Part shown: positions 13,501 to 22,235 of the stretch, one piece after another
Layout: every line of letters starts with the position of its first letter
Position numbering within the stretch: position 1 is the first letter of the stretch
Source: Liolophura sinensis
Taxonomy: Eukaryota; Mollusca; Polyplacophora; Chitonida; Chitonidae
Direction of reading: 5' to 3'
Length of the DNA stretch: 64,000 nucleotides
NCBI RefSeq assembly: GCF_032854445.1
Contig: NC_088297.1
Location: forward strand, 3,533,991-3,597,990
Made by a program: the position numbers and the translations under genes
The notes under the pieces: generated by a model
Told to the model about the DNA's origin: nothing
What the model saw: only the letters and a program-made list of their open reading frames with translations
Databases searched by the model: none

Positions 13501-15787
13501 GTGTTTCCGCATAACGGGAAATAACCCCCTCATTTCGTTTATGACATCAGCAGAAATCATTTGCTTAAGACTTTGGCATAGGCAATAAAACTTCAACCGC
13601 ACGGAATGGAACCAAACTCAAACCTTGTAAAATAAGAGGAGAACCACAGAGTTTGATTGAGGAAGTATTGATTTCGCAATGACAGTGACATTAAGCACAG
13701 ACAATTTCAGTCTAATTCCTATGCTCTGTTGTCAGACGGACTGCCTGTCAGCTATTAAATTGCACTCATTAAAAATAGATACATTCTTATCTCGTGCTAA
13801 ATGATGGGAATTGTTTTCCATAGATGTGAGCGTACATGTAGCTGCCAGGGCAAAGGGAACATTCCGCTTGTGTGGGCGATTTGAACATTGTTGTCTTCAT
13901 ATTATGGTGATGATGTGTCAAAGCTGTGTAATTTAATGATTAACTGTCTAGACAACCGTGTATCAAAATGCATAATGTGCACATTTGGAAATTATCCGCA
14001 CATTTGGAAATAATCCTCACATTTACACATAACCCGCATGTTTGTTTATAATTCTCATTTTTTTTTGTACAATGCGCACATTTGTACAGATTCCTCACAT
14101 TTGTACAAATTGATTACATTTGTACAGATTCCCTACATCTGTACAGAATCCCCACATTTGTACAGATTCACCACATTTCTACAGATTCCCCACATTTGTA
14201 CAGATTCCCCACATCTGTACAGAATCCCAACATTTGTACAGATTCCCCACATTTGTACAGAATCCCCACATTTGTACAGATTCACCACATTTGTACAGAT
14301 TCCCCACATTTGTACAGATTCTGCACGTTTGTACAGATTCCCCACATATGTACAGAATCTCCACATTTGTACAGATTCTGCACGTTTGCACAGATTCCCC
14401 ACACCTGTACAGAATCCCCACATTTGTACAGATTCACCACATTTGTACAGATTCCCCACATTTGTACAGATTCTGCACGTTTGTACAGATTCCCCACATC
14501 TGTACAGAATCTCCACATTTGTACAGATTCTGCACGTTTGCACAGATTCCCCACACCTGTACAGAATCCCCACATTTGTACAGATTCCCCACATTTGTAC
14601 AGATTCCTCGCATCTGTACAGAATCCCCACATTTGTACAGATTCTGCACATTTGTACAGATTCTGCACGTTTGTACAGATTCCTGACATCTGTACAGAAT
14701 CCCAATATTTGTACAGATTTCACACATTTGTACAGATTCCTCATATCTGTACAGAATCCCAACATTTGTACAGATTCTGCACATTTGTACAGATTCTGCA
14801 CGTTTGTACAGATTCCTCACATCTGTACAGAATCCCCACATTTGTACAGATTCTGCACATTTGTACAGATTCCTCACATCTGTACAGAATCCCCACATTT
14901 GTACAGATTCTGCACATTTGTACAAATTCTGCACGTTTGTACAGATTCCTCACATCTGTACAGAATCCCCACGTTTGTACGGATTCTGCACATTTGTACA
15001 CATTCCCTACATCTGTACATAATCCCCACATTTGTACAGATTCCTCACATTTCTACAGATTCCGCACATTTGTACAGATTCACCACATATGTACAAATTT
15101 TTCACATTTGTACAGATTCCCCACGTTTGTTTAGATTCCGCACATTTGTACAGAAAAGATAAGGCAATTCTAGACCTCTAGGTATGTTGGTATACACACC
15201 TGCTGACGTCTATCATTGTTTCTTTCAGGCAGGGACAAGCTATTATTCAGGTGAGCAATGTACTAGTCAAATTCTGGTAAAAATGTCACACATACCGCAG
15301 ACGCAGGCGATATTATTGTTTCGTCGATTGTCAAAATTTGACGGCCACTTTTTATATTTTTACGGCATTTATATACAAAAAATGACAGTGTCCTTTATAA
15401 TATGTGAGATTTTGAAATGTTTACAACATTGTACACATGTGTACACAAGGTATTAAACAAAAATAAATTAATAAATACATTTTTGTGTACAGGAAAATAA
15501 CAGCATATTATGTAAAACAAGTAACATTTACCTTCGTATCTTACCACGCGATCAAACGGAATACTTGCAATCTTTTACCGTTTATCTTAGATTTTTCTTT
15601 TATTTGTTTTGGGTGATAGGGCTTGAAAAACGTGAAAGAATAGAAGAGGCTGTTTTTTTTTTAAATAGATCATTGATTACCGGCTATTACGAATCACTAT
15701 CTGTTTCGTTCCTAGGCTCAGTACGTCACCAAGAACCCGAATGCGCCCGCCATCTTTTACCAGTGCTCTGACGTGAACATCAACTAA
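4404..15787 (+). CDS. Secreted histidine-brace copper protein, BIM1/X325-like (6 exons, 151 aa)
   Basis: I assembled this by hand: 4404-4506, 8829-8898, 10359-10422, 12675-12799, 15229-15250 and 15716-15787. All junctions are GT-AG and the frame is continuous through 456 bases. Residues 1-15 form a signal peptide ending ASA, so the mature chain starts at His16 (HMCMISPPQRGS). Mature cysteines are C18, C39, C46 and C145; N62-F-T is a glycosylation sequon; N72-H73-W74 and Y143-QCSD lie where the family has its second histidine and acidic ligand. From family knowledge, BIM1/X325 proteins are LPMO-like and bind copper through the N-terminal amine, His1, an inner His and an Asp. I infer copper binding through H16, H73 and perhaps D147, outside the cell or at the cell surface. 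Enzymatic polysaccharide cleavage is not implied. The ATG has a good context (CACCATGA). An alternative is an LPMO-like lineage of unknown role. Confidence 0.72.
4796..4890 (+). mobile_element. SINE-A 3' fragment
   Basis: It contains GCCCGGTTTCCTCCCACC, GTCGTATAAGT and a terminal AAATAAATAAATAAAT, in + orientation. The tRNA head is absent. Confidence 0.75.
5307..5552. mobile_element. Foldback element family 2, copy A
   Basis: The ends are inverted: GCCCAGTTGTTAGAAAG at the left and TTTTGAACAACCAGGGC at the right. The interior aligns with 23932-24152 (shared AATRCTGGTATT and CAGCAGCCAATG). It is a probable MITE, superfamily not assigned. Confidence 0.6.
5553..7524. other. No gene recognised (within intron 1)
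   Basis: No repeat family or coding exon recognised. The short frames at 5516-5755, 6059-6274 and 6266-6716 lack supporting features. Confidence 0.45.
7525..7842. mobile_element. Foldback element family 3, copy B
   Basis: The left end CAGTTTGGGATCAAAAATGG and right end TTTGATCTCAAAACTCCCC are imperfect inverted repeats. The inner stretch AATGTCAACAAAAGTTACC matches copy A at 3722-4063. Confidence 0.5.
7843..8499. other. No gene recognised (within intron 1)
   Basis: A/T-rich, with simple TTAAAAATATTAAAA runs near 8290-8325. Nothing else identified. Confidence 0.5.
8500..8748 (-). mobile_element. SINE-A, near full length
   Basis: The tRNA-like head lies at the right (GCTAACCAATTGAGCCACGG) and the tail at the left. 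The body has a short deletion: CATTATGGTGGGAGG is replaced by GGTGGAAGC. It ends 80 bases before exon 2. Confidence 0.9.
8829..8898 (+). CDS. Exon 2
   Basis: Acceptor TTTTCAG|CC and donor AA|GTGGGT. It encodes residues 35-57 with parts of the flanking codons, including C39 and C46 (TAPCGKP). The P-C-G motif is typical of the BIM1-like family. Confidence 0.75.
8935..10358 (+). repeat. Tandem array of intron 2 end plus partial exon 3 (pseudo-exons)
   Basis: Units of about 115 bases contain TCTGTTGTCTTCATTGTTTG, the acceptor TTGTTCTAG and, in five copies, the first part of exon 3 (ATCAGGACRGAACTTTACC). Exon-like segments start at 9671, 9786, 9901, 10025 and 10235; the true exon starts at 10359. 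Copies at 9671, 9786 and 10025 lack 9 bases in frame relative to exon 3. The copy at 10235 has a stop (AACCACTAG). None shows the true GTATGT donor. Older, weaker units without exon sequence run back to about 8935. Confidence 0.85.
9236..9360 (-). mobile_element. SINE-A fragment
   Basis: Shows a TTTATTTATTT tail, AAACCTACGACCATCC and TACGGCCGGAGAGGAAGCC, then stops at the start of the array unit. The outer body and tRNA head are missing. Confidence 0.75.
10359..10422 (+). CDS. Exon 3 (contains Asn-His-Trp)
   Basis: Acceptor TTCTAG|ATC and donor CCG|GTATGT. It encodes residues 58-79 and holds the N62 sequon and H73, the likely second copper histidine. Of the six tandem copies it is the only one with a full-length exon, an intact frame and a consensus donor. 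Confidence 0.75.
10438..10709. mobile_element. Foldback element family 4, copy A
   Basis: It starts with CACTCGAAAAAATGC 15 bases after the exon 3 donor and ends with GAGTG. The inner inverted arms contain TTTTAACAGACAGTCTGTTG and its reverse, and match the copy at 36596-36810. The flanking TA expected for the family is not intact here. Confidence 0.55.
10710..11088. other. No feature recognised (within intron 3)
   Basis: Includes a short A-rich frame (10707-10895) without support. Confidence 0.5.
11090..11205 (-). mobile_element. SINE-A fragments, rearranged
   Basis: TTTATTTGGTTGGTATTTTACGC plus CAGCATAATGGTGGG is followed by a second piece with TTTATTTATTTCACTG and AAGAATATTTCACT. The order differs from the intact element, suggesting two partial insertions or a rearrangement. 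Confidence 0.6.
11217..11535 (+). mobile_element. SINE-B copy
   Basis: A tRNA-like start (AGGGATCAAACCC as B box at about 11270) is followed by a body shared with 46585-46942 (AAAGCAAGGAAAC, GGCAGCACTTTGGCGGCAT) and a terminal CGTCGTCATACATACATAC. This family has a different body from SINE-A. Confidence 0.7.
11536..12162. repeat. Diverged tandem duplication; otherwise empty
   Basis: About 11723-11850 and 12025-12125 align (shared AATCCAGCTGTC, TTTAAGTC and GTATAAAA). No coding sequence recognised. Confidence 0.45.
12163..12235 (-). mobile_element. SINE-A tail fragment
   Basis: Contains ATTATTTTACGCCATAATCAAGAAT and CATGGCGGTCAGC, a degenerate tail and body edge. Confidence 0.5.
12249..12408 (-). 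mobile_element. SINE-A, lacking tRNA head
   Basis: Tail and body are clear (TTTATTGATTGATGTATTACG, GGTGGGAGGAAACCG, CGACCATCCGCAGGTTG). It breaks off after AGCCAGCAT. Confidence 0.8.
12675..12799 (+). CDS. Exon 4
   Basis: Acceptor TTTGCAG|GGT and donor AAT|GTGAGT. It encodes residues 80-120 (GYFTVGVASSAF through VNIPMS), a beta-rich looking segment without cysteine. It is the longest exon and the frame is open throughout. Confidence 0.75.
12778..13500 (+). repeat. Minisatellite derived from exon 4 edge and its donor
   Basis: The last bases of exon 4 with its donor (TGTCAACATCCCAATG then GTGAGTATA) recur about every 42 bases downstream, alternating with a related unit (GTGTCAATATATCAGTGGC). 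Many units keep a consensus-like GTAAGTATA donor. A SINE-A at 13186-13346 splits the array; weak units continue to about 13500. Confidence 0.8.
13186..13346 (-). mobile_element. SINE-A, 5'-truncated
   Basis: Tail, body and ACTTACGGCCG are present and the tRNA-like head is missing. It lies inside the exon 4-derived array. Confidence 0.85.
13501..14037. other. No feature recognised (within intron 4)
   Basis: No coding or repeat structure seen before the 19-base array starts to appear at about 13980. Confidence 0.5.
14038..15165. repeat. 19-base minisatellite, about 59 units
   Basis: The unit is close to ATTCCCCACATTTGTACAG and contains the palindrome TGTACA. Because 19 is not a multiple of three and no phase of the unit makes a stop, frames stay open on both strands (374, 350 and 188 codons on +, up to 222 on -) with a 19-residue period. 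That is an array property and gives no evidence of a protein. The array lies wholly in intron 4. Confidence 0.95.
15229..15250 (+). CDS. Exon 5, 22-base microexon
   Basis: Acceptor TTTCAG|GCAG and donor CAG|GTGAGC. It completes M121 and encodes QGQAIIQ. A second possible acceptor four bases on would shift the frame. Only this choice links the frames of exons 4 and 6. Confidence 0.65.
15251..15715 (+). other. Intron 5
   Basis: GT-AG intron of 465 bases. Frames at 15184-15456 and 15565-15771 cross the exon edges in other phases and are not supported. Confidence 0.6.
15716..15787 (+). CDS. Exon 6 (C-terminus, YQCSD motif)
   Basis: Acceptor TTCCTAG|GCT. It encodes residues 129-151 and TAA, with NPNAPAIFYQCSDVNIN at the end. 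C145 should pair with a mature cysteine, and D147 is a candidate copper ligand by family analogy. Confidence 0.75.
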   Translation, partial: AQYVTKNPNAPAIFYQCSDVNIN

Positions 15788-15830
15788 CCATGACGTCATG
15801 GGTCACATGTTACATATTTTCATTTAGCAC

Positions 15831-15836
15831 AATAAA
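15831..15836 (+). promoter_or_regulatory. Polyadenylation signal AATAAA
   Basis: It lies 44 bases after the stop codon, giving a very short 3' UTR. Confidence 0.75.
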
Positions 15837-16194
15837 GTTTCATATTGTATGTAAACCGTTTTTAATTTTGTTATATTTTACCGACATCTTATTCAGAATA
15901 GCCTATCAAATTTAATTTGTGTGAGCTCTCTTGCCCAGTCTGCCTTAACAAACTAAAGATGGTATTTCTGTTTCATCGGCTTTTGTGACAACAAGCGTGA
16001 GAACGCTCGTGAGACCATTTGCGGACTTCCACCAGTATGGTGTGTGTAATTCAGCACCACCTGAGATAAAGTTCATCAGTAACACGCCGAAGGTCGGTGT
16101 TTAACTCAGTCACTACGACATCCTCAACACATAAAACTGACCGCCTTTCTATAATAAAGCAGCTCTTGGGCATGGTAGAAAGCAACCATGAATA
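15837..16194. other. No feature recognised
   Basis: Downstream flank of the secreted-protein gene. Nothing identified before the (AAAT)n run. Confidence 0.5.
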
Positions 16195-16480
16195 AATAAA
16201 TAAATAAATAAATCGCAGTCTCCGATAACAGCACATAGGATAATTGTGTCCAGTAATGGCTGACAGGTAGATGCCTCCCATAGCACTAACCGTCATTGTA
16301 TAAGTGAAAACTTCCTTGACAAGGTGTAAAACAACAATAAATAAATAAATGAATGAATAAATAAATCGCTATCTGCGATAACAACACAGACATAGTTTTT
16401 ATGTGTCTTGTAACAGTTGATAGGGTAGATGCCTTCCATAAAAGTGACCGTCATCGTATAAGTGAAAACTTCTTGTGTAT
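16195..16480. repeat. Tandem duplication with (AAAT)n
   Basis: Two diverged copies of about 120-170 bases share AAATAAATCGC, GGTAGATGCCT, ACCGTCAT and GTATAAGTGAAAACTTC. Each starts at an AAAT microsatellite. Confidence 0.7.
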
Positions 16481-16509
16481 AGCGTTCAATAGCGATCGAT
16501 TAACATTCA

Positions 16510-17315
16510 AAGGAGAAAAAAACATAAAAGTGATGCTAATATCAGTTGAAGGGGCTTGACAAGTCATTTACAAATATAGCCTTTCATACTTTTTTCTTTC
16601 AGGAGAAAAGGGTATTCGAAAAATATTTTTGTATGGTGGGTACTTAGGACCACCTGTTATATGTTCTAAATAAGGATATGTTGCATGTGTAATACATTTA
16701 TTTCAATCTAAATTTGTTGTTTATATCCACAGACATGCATTTAATCTGAATTATTATAATTTTTATGAACATATTAATATAAATATGATTAAAATTCAGG
16801 TTGAGCTCATTTGTTAGATGAAATGACCAAATTGTAGCACACACATATATATTTATTAAACATGCATTACATCCTCATTTAGAACATTATTGTATGAGGG
16901 GCCAAATTAACATTTAATCGAGAATTATCGATATCGATAAATAAATTATAGATATCGCTAATTTATTTAACAATATCGATAAATAGCCATATTTATCGGT
17001 ATCAATAAATGAATTATCGATATCGATAAATGAATCAGCGATAATTTATTTATCGATATCGATAAATATTTATTGGTATCGATAAATATTTATCGATATC
17101 AGTAATTCTTTTGTCGATATCAATAAATGAATTAGTGATATCGATAATTCTCGATTAAATGTTAATTTGGCCCGCCACATTATTGTGCAGAGAAAATATA
17201 CGTGGTCCCAAAAAGCCACCATAAAACATTGTTTTCAAATGTCTTTTTCTCATTAAAGAAAAATCAAAAAAAGTATTTAAAGTGAAAGACAACATCTGAT
17301 TAATGTTAATGTCTA
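16510..17315. mobile_element. Foldback element family 1, copy A, split by another element
   Basis: The left arm begins AAGGAGAAAAAAACATAAAA and carries GGTATTCGAAAAATATTTT. The right arm carries the inverted, diverged match. The copy aligns with 30003-30601. An unrelated element at 16894-17176 was inserted in its right half. Confidence 0.7.
16894..17176. mobile_element. Nested palindromic element with 10-base duplication
   Basis: The ends are inverted (GGGCCAAATTAACATTTAAT on the left, its reverse on the right). The exact 10-base ACATTATTGT at 16884-16893 and 17177-17186 flanks it. The interior is nearly all variants of ATCGATATCGATAAAT. A 9-11-base duplication would fit a Mutator-type or similar DNA transposon, but no class is assigned. 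Confidence 0.8.
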
Positions 17316-19180
17316 CTGAAAAACTACCATTCAAAGTATCTTAAACCGCAATTAAATATTTTTTTAGACTTTTTCAACCTAGTAAAAGTTTAATGAAATT
17401 CCGTCTTGACAGCTTCAGCACGTCTTCATTACTGAGGGCAAGGTAACGTAACGTTTACTCTAGCTCTCTAATGACGAAGATATTTTCCTTATAACAGTCT
17501 AAGCAGTAGCCTATGGCAGATAAAGGTTGTGGACCTCTCCCATGAAGGCCCAAGTGATAAATATAGTTTTCTCGAAACTGGACATACTGGAAGAATATTT
17601 CTTCCACTTCTCGAACTGCTGATACAGCAGGTCTGCTATATCATTAACAAGGAACTCTATCGACACTGTTTCAATGGCCTAGATGCAGATGGACGTTGTA
17701 AATTCAGAGAAAAACTATATGATTATACCATAAGATTTTTAATTAATTTTAAGTCTTTTCATTCCCATTAACCTTCGGCATCCCTAATGAATTTTGCTGC
17801 AATGACTGATATTTGTTATTTAGAAACTTCTGACTAAACGCTAAAATGAACGCGAAAAAAATGTATTTGGGGATATAAATGCGGTTTGGGCCGAGACGGT
17901 ATGCGACTGTCTGACATAATTTGTGATACCATCGTTGCATATTAGATGGCTTGTAAATCAACTGATTTTTGATCTGTGGTGGCCTGTAAATGACGCAGAC
18001 CTGCCCCACAATATTGTGTGACATGGCGGTTCGGCTGTACCTAACTAAACCCTTGTGAACGATCTCAGATTGATGTCCTATACAGTAGCTTTGTGTTATC
18101 ATATGTCACTTCATGGAGTGAATGTTCAAGGCTACGTCACAGCTTAGGCCTGCGCTACCTGACGGCAACTTGTTTGGTTGGATAAAAATATCAAGATGTC
18201 TGTCTTGATTCACACCAACTATTTGTGCAGTACTATCATTTTGTTTTACTTGACATTCGGTGAAATCTCGTTCAAATAACAACGTGTGGTACTTTTTAGA
18301 AAGCTTAAATATCCTGCTTTCGATTGAAATATGTTTTAGCCAGGTGCTGTGTTGTCCTTTAAGGCCATATACATATGACTAACGTTTCAACATCTTCATC
18401 TAAACTTCATGTAATTTTTTTTTCTTCACTTTAAGTCTAGGAAAACCTCACATCTCACCGGGTACCGGACAAGTTTCTTGATGTAAAACCGCAGCGTATC
18501 AGACTGGGTTGTGCACGATTATATATTGGTGAGAGGCTGGTAATCTCCAAAGAATATTCACGTGGTTGGTTGGTGTTTGGATATTGGCGTATGCCAATCC
18601 CTTTACGGGACTGGCTTACAACCGAGACAGTATGAGCGTCAACCCAATCTGTATATTTCAGGTTATTGTGTATCTAAAATTACACGAAAAAAAAAAGAAA
18701 AAAAAACTAAAATCTTCTGGAGGACACATCAAACTTTGAAACTGCCTGGAGAATTTCTTCTCTAAAACAAGCAAACCGTGCATTGTAAGATGCTTAACCT
18801 CAAGCCAGGCTACCCACTGTTGTAGCTTCAAACTTTCAAACGAAACTGCCTGAATTTATTACACCTAGGTAAAATGTAGTCCAGATTGTTCCACTTGGAA
18901 TACTCACTTGGCTAGCGAGTTACTACTTTTGACTGTTTAAGTTTACTCGTCTTTCAACGCTTTTTGCAGACTGCTTTATGTGACTCGTGTTACAATAGAA
19001 AAACATTCAACATATTAAGCCATATTAATCTCTCTTCAGCTGATCTAAGCCAAAGAAGTCCAGGGAAATTCGGCGGAAATAAATAAATAAAATTGTACAG
19101 TTATCGGTTTTATTAAATGAGGAATTAATGAATCATTAAGGTTTAAGGCCAGTACGGTAATATTGCAACCATGTCCTGCT
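17316..19180. other. No gene recognised
   Basis: Frames at 17529-17771 (80 aa), 17749-18102 (117 aa, -) and 18562-18765 show no motif, splice or composition evidence that I can use. Confidence 0.45.
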
Positions 19181-19193
19181 GAGAACATGTTTA

Positions 19194-19459
19194 TTTATTT
19201 ATTTATTGGATTGATGTTTTACGCCGTACTCAAGAATATTTCACTTATACGACGGCAGACAGCATTATGGTGGGTGGAAACCGGTCACAGCCCGGGGGAA
19301 ACCCACGACCATCCGCAGGTTGCTGTCAGACCTCCCCACTTACGGCCGGAGAGGAAGCCAGCATGAGCTGGACTTGAACTCACAGCGACAGCATTGGTGA
19401 GAGGCCCCTGAGTCATTACGCTGCGCTAGCGCGCTAACCGACTGAGCCACGGAGGCCCC
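19194..19459 (-). mobile_element. SINE-A, full length, with target-site duplication
   Basis: The exact 13-base GAGAACATGTTTA occurs at 19181-19193 and 19460-19472. The head (GCGCTAACCGACTGAGCCACGG) is intact and the tail is (TTTA)n. This is among the best preserved copies in the window. Confidence 0.95.
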
Positions 19460-19472
19460 GAGAACATGTTTA

Positions 19473-20369
19473 AGACAGAGATCATTGACTTAGGAAGAGA
19501 CTTTTGTAAGCCATAATGCTGCAACAGTATCTGATTAACTCTGTCCCAAAATTGTGTCACAAACAGCAGGTAATTCGAACGGGGAAATCTGACGTGCCAA
19601 CGACTAAGGGAGTTAACTGAGGCACCTGACAGGGATAAATTGTTAATCGATATGATTTAAATCTTTGTAGACGACAGTAATTCTGATAAAATAAGATACA
19701 AAGTCAGAAACAACTGTCAATGGCTGAAGACCTAAACCTCGAGAGCGTTGAACGTGGAGATTGGAGCTTGTAGAATTTAAAATTTCGAAATGAATCGGGT
19801 CGTGGATGGCGACCCGATTTTCACTAGGTGTTGGTTTAGATTACCCTGCTTCCATTGTTGTCGGGCCCGTTGTGATAATTAATGATCTTTGGCGTTCTCT
19901 TACACGAAGTTTCCTCCAAACATTTATAACATTTGTTATATACAATTCGGAGTATTTCCATTTCCACGGATAAGCGTCACAAAGTAGAGTATTGTGGTAA
20001 TTCCAACAAAAGATTTCAAGCTAGAAAATGGTTTAAATTAAACAGAAATATTGAATTATGCATCGCTTTGTGTGTTTTGTTGGAGTTCCCACAATACTCT
20101 ACAATGACGGAAAGTTCTCCAGCAACTCGCCAAATTTCGGTGGTTTACCCCGAACACCCCAGTTTTCTCCACCCCCAAAACTGGGCTATCGCAGAAATGA
20201 ACAATTCTTGACAATGGTATTAATCAACAATCAAATAAACTAACTAAATAAATGATCCAAAAAATCCTGGTAATTCCTTGTTTGGTCCTCGCCTCGAGGG
20301 GAACGCTGTTTGTCTTAGTGTCATGCGGTATATTGTGAACTGGTAAGGTGTCATGTACAAAGGTGTTCG
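19473..20369. other. No gene recognised
   Basis: Frames at 19933-20211 and 20058-20243 have no recognisable content. Confidence 0.5.
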
Positions 20370-20462
20370 TGACACGTACCCCGTGACACCCTGTACAGGG
20401 TGACACGTACCCCGTGACACCCTGTACAGGGTGACACGTACCCCGTGACATCCTGTACAGGG
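20370..20462. repeat. Tandem repeat with palindrome, about 31-base unit x3
   Basis: Units contain CCCTGTACAGGG (a perfect 12-base palindrome) and GTGACACGTACCCC. Confidence 0.85.
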
Positions 20463-20539
20463 TAAAGCGTTATATCATTATAACCCTTGTAAGTCATGTA
20501 TTTCAAATGAAATACCGTATGGTGAACATTTTATGTGAC

Positions 20540-22235
20540 GGTCAGGCGTGAGACAAGGGGGAAACTTATCCTTCCTTTTATTTTCATTCTTCTTGAACGA
20601 TTTCGAGATTGTTTACTGACGAATAATGCAACTGGACATATCTACATTCCTGAAGAAATTGAAAAGAACTTACATATACATATAATCATCTTTATAATGC
20701 TATATGCTGACAATACAACTATTCTACATGTAGATGAAACTGGAAATAATCTCTCTCATGCTTTAAGTGCATTTGAAGAATATTGTAACGGTCTCTCAAA
20801 GTAAATCTGGATAAGGTCAAAGTTATTATATTTAGTAAACGTAGAGGACGAGTACCTGTTTTTAAAGTTGGAGGCTCGGAAATTGAAATTGTGGATACAT
20901 ATCGTTATTTGGGTGTTGCAATGAAGTTTAAGCTAGTTTTGGAATGCTAGAAAGCTCTTGATTAATCAGTCTAGTAAAGCATAGTTAGCAAGCTACAAAT
21001 TTATCGCTACCTGTAAACTGTACCATTAAACGTTTTGTTCGAATTTCGCCCAATTTTGTTTGTGTTTCTGTGAGATTTGGGGTTTTGAAAAATTACAATT
21101 ATGTTAAAAAATCTTTTGTAGATTTTTGAAAAATCTGCTAGGCTTGAAATCGAGTACAGCGAAGTTTGTAGTTTATGACGAGGTGAGAGCGGCCCGGATA
21201 GCACAGTTGGTAGAACGTCCGCTTCTGGAGCGGTAAATACAGGATCAATCCTGGGTGGAATCACACCTAAGACTTTAAAAGAGGAAGTTGTAACTTCCTC
21301 GCTTGGCGTTCGGCATGAAGGGGACAGTGGAACGACTGGTTGACCTGTATCAGTATAATGGCTCGGTCAGGGCGGCTTACATACCTTCGGTAAGTCGTCT
21401 CAGTGAAGCAACACTAGATAAAAGAGCGGTGGAAATCCGTCCTGCTACGAGGAGGCACATTACACATACATGCACCCTAATGATTCCTTCGTCGTCATAT
21501 AACTGAAAAATTGGTGGGCACGACGTTAAACCCCAAGCACTCACTCACTCACTCGCGAGGTGCGCGTTTTCCTTTGTATGTTCATGTTTATAAGCGTACT
21601 ATATCATAATTGTTAGGAATAATTAATGGAAGTGACACAAAGCTGTGTTATTAATATAGATAGATAATTATCTATAATATAGATAATTATATGTAGAATT
21701 TTCATTTGTTATAAATAACGTTGGCAAATTTCCAATTAAAAATATTTTCAATAACGCTGGCTATGGCTATATTTGGAACAATCAATTTGTTCCCAATGCT
21801 GTAAGTTTCTTATCCTACTTTGAACAACGCATAAAAGATCAGTTTCTACAAAATTGGCACGCCGATATATCCTTATCATCAAGTGTTACATACAAAATAT
21901 TTAAAAACAAATTTTGAATTTGAGTTCTATTTTTCGCATTTTGGCTCAAAAGTACATAAATATTTATCTAAATAACAGCATTGGTGATGAATACCACTTT
22001 ATAATGATTTGCCCAAACTACATAACTTTGGCAAGAAATACATACCCAAAAATATCAGACAGAGGTCAGGGGTATAGTAAGTGCAACAGTCATTCCAGTC
22101 TAAGGATATTAAAAAAATATATAATGTATATAGGCTTATTTATGAATGAATTTATGAAGTAATATTTATTATGTATCAATGTAAATTTACAGGTTTACCT
22201 CTGAAATAAAGTGAAATAAAGAAAGAATGAATGAA
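20540..22235 (+). pseudogene. LINE (non-LTR retrotransposon) remnant, 3' part, frameshifted
   Basis: Conceptual reading in shifting frames gives reverse-transcriptase landmarks: VRQGGNLS, then MLYADNTT (the YADD catalytic box with D to N), then DTYRYLGV and CEIWGFEKL. After a SINE insertion it continues with YGYIWNNQFVPNAVSFL, a DQFLQNWHADISLSSSV stretch and DEYHFIMICPNY near the 3' end. It closes with a (GAAT)n-like tail at about 22220-22237. Several frameshifts and stops make it dead. The clade is not determined from this. Confidence 0.85.
21186..21551 (+). mobile_element. SINE-B, full length, inserted in the LINE
   Basis: The tRNA-like head has A box TAGCACAGTTGG and B box GGATCAATCC. The tail is ACGACGTTAAACCCCAAGCA followed by (CTCA)n. 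It is flanked by CGAGGTG at 21179-21185 and 21552-21558. Removing it rejoins the LINE reading (VYDEV then FLCMFMF). Confidence 0.9.

Noticed and set aside
14038-15162. 374-codon open frame with HICTDSPHLYRF-type repeats
   Set aside because: It is read-through of a 19-base array; all six frames are open with the same period, and the array lies in an intron.
21186-21260. Possible functional tRNA gene
   Set aside because: A and B boxes are present but the sequence continues into a SINE body and tail with a target-site duplication; no acceptor-stem closure was seen.
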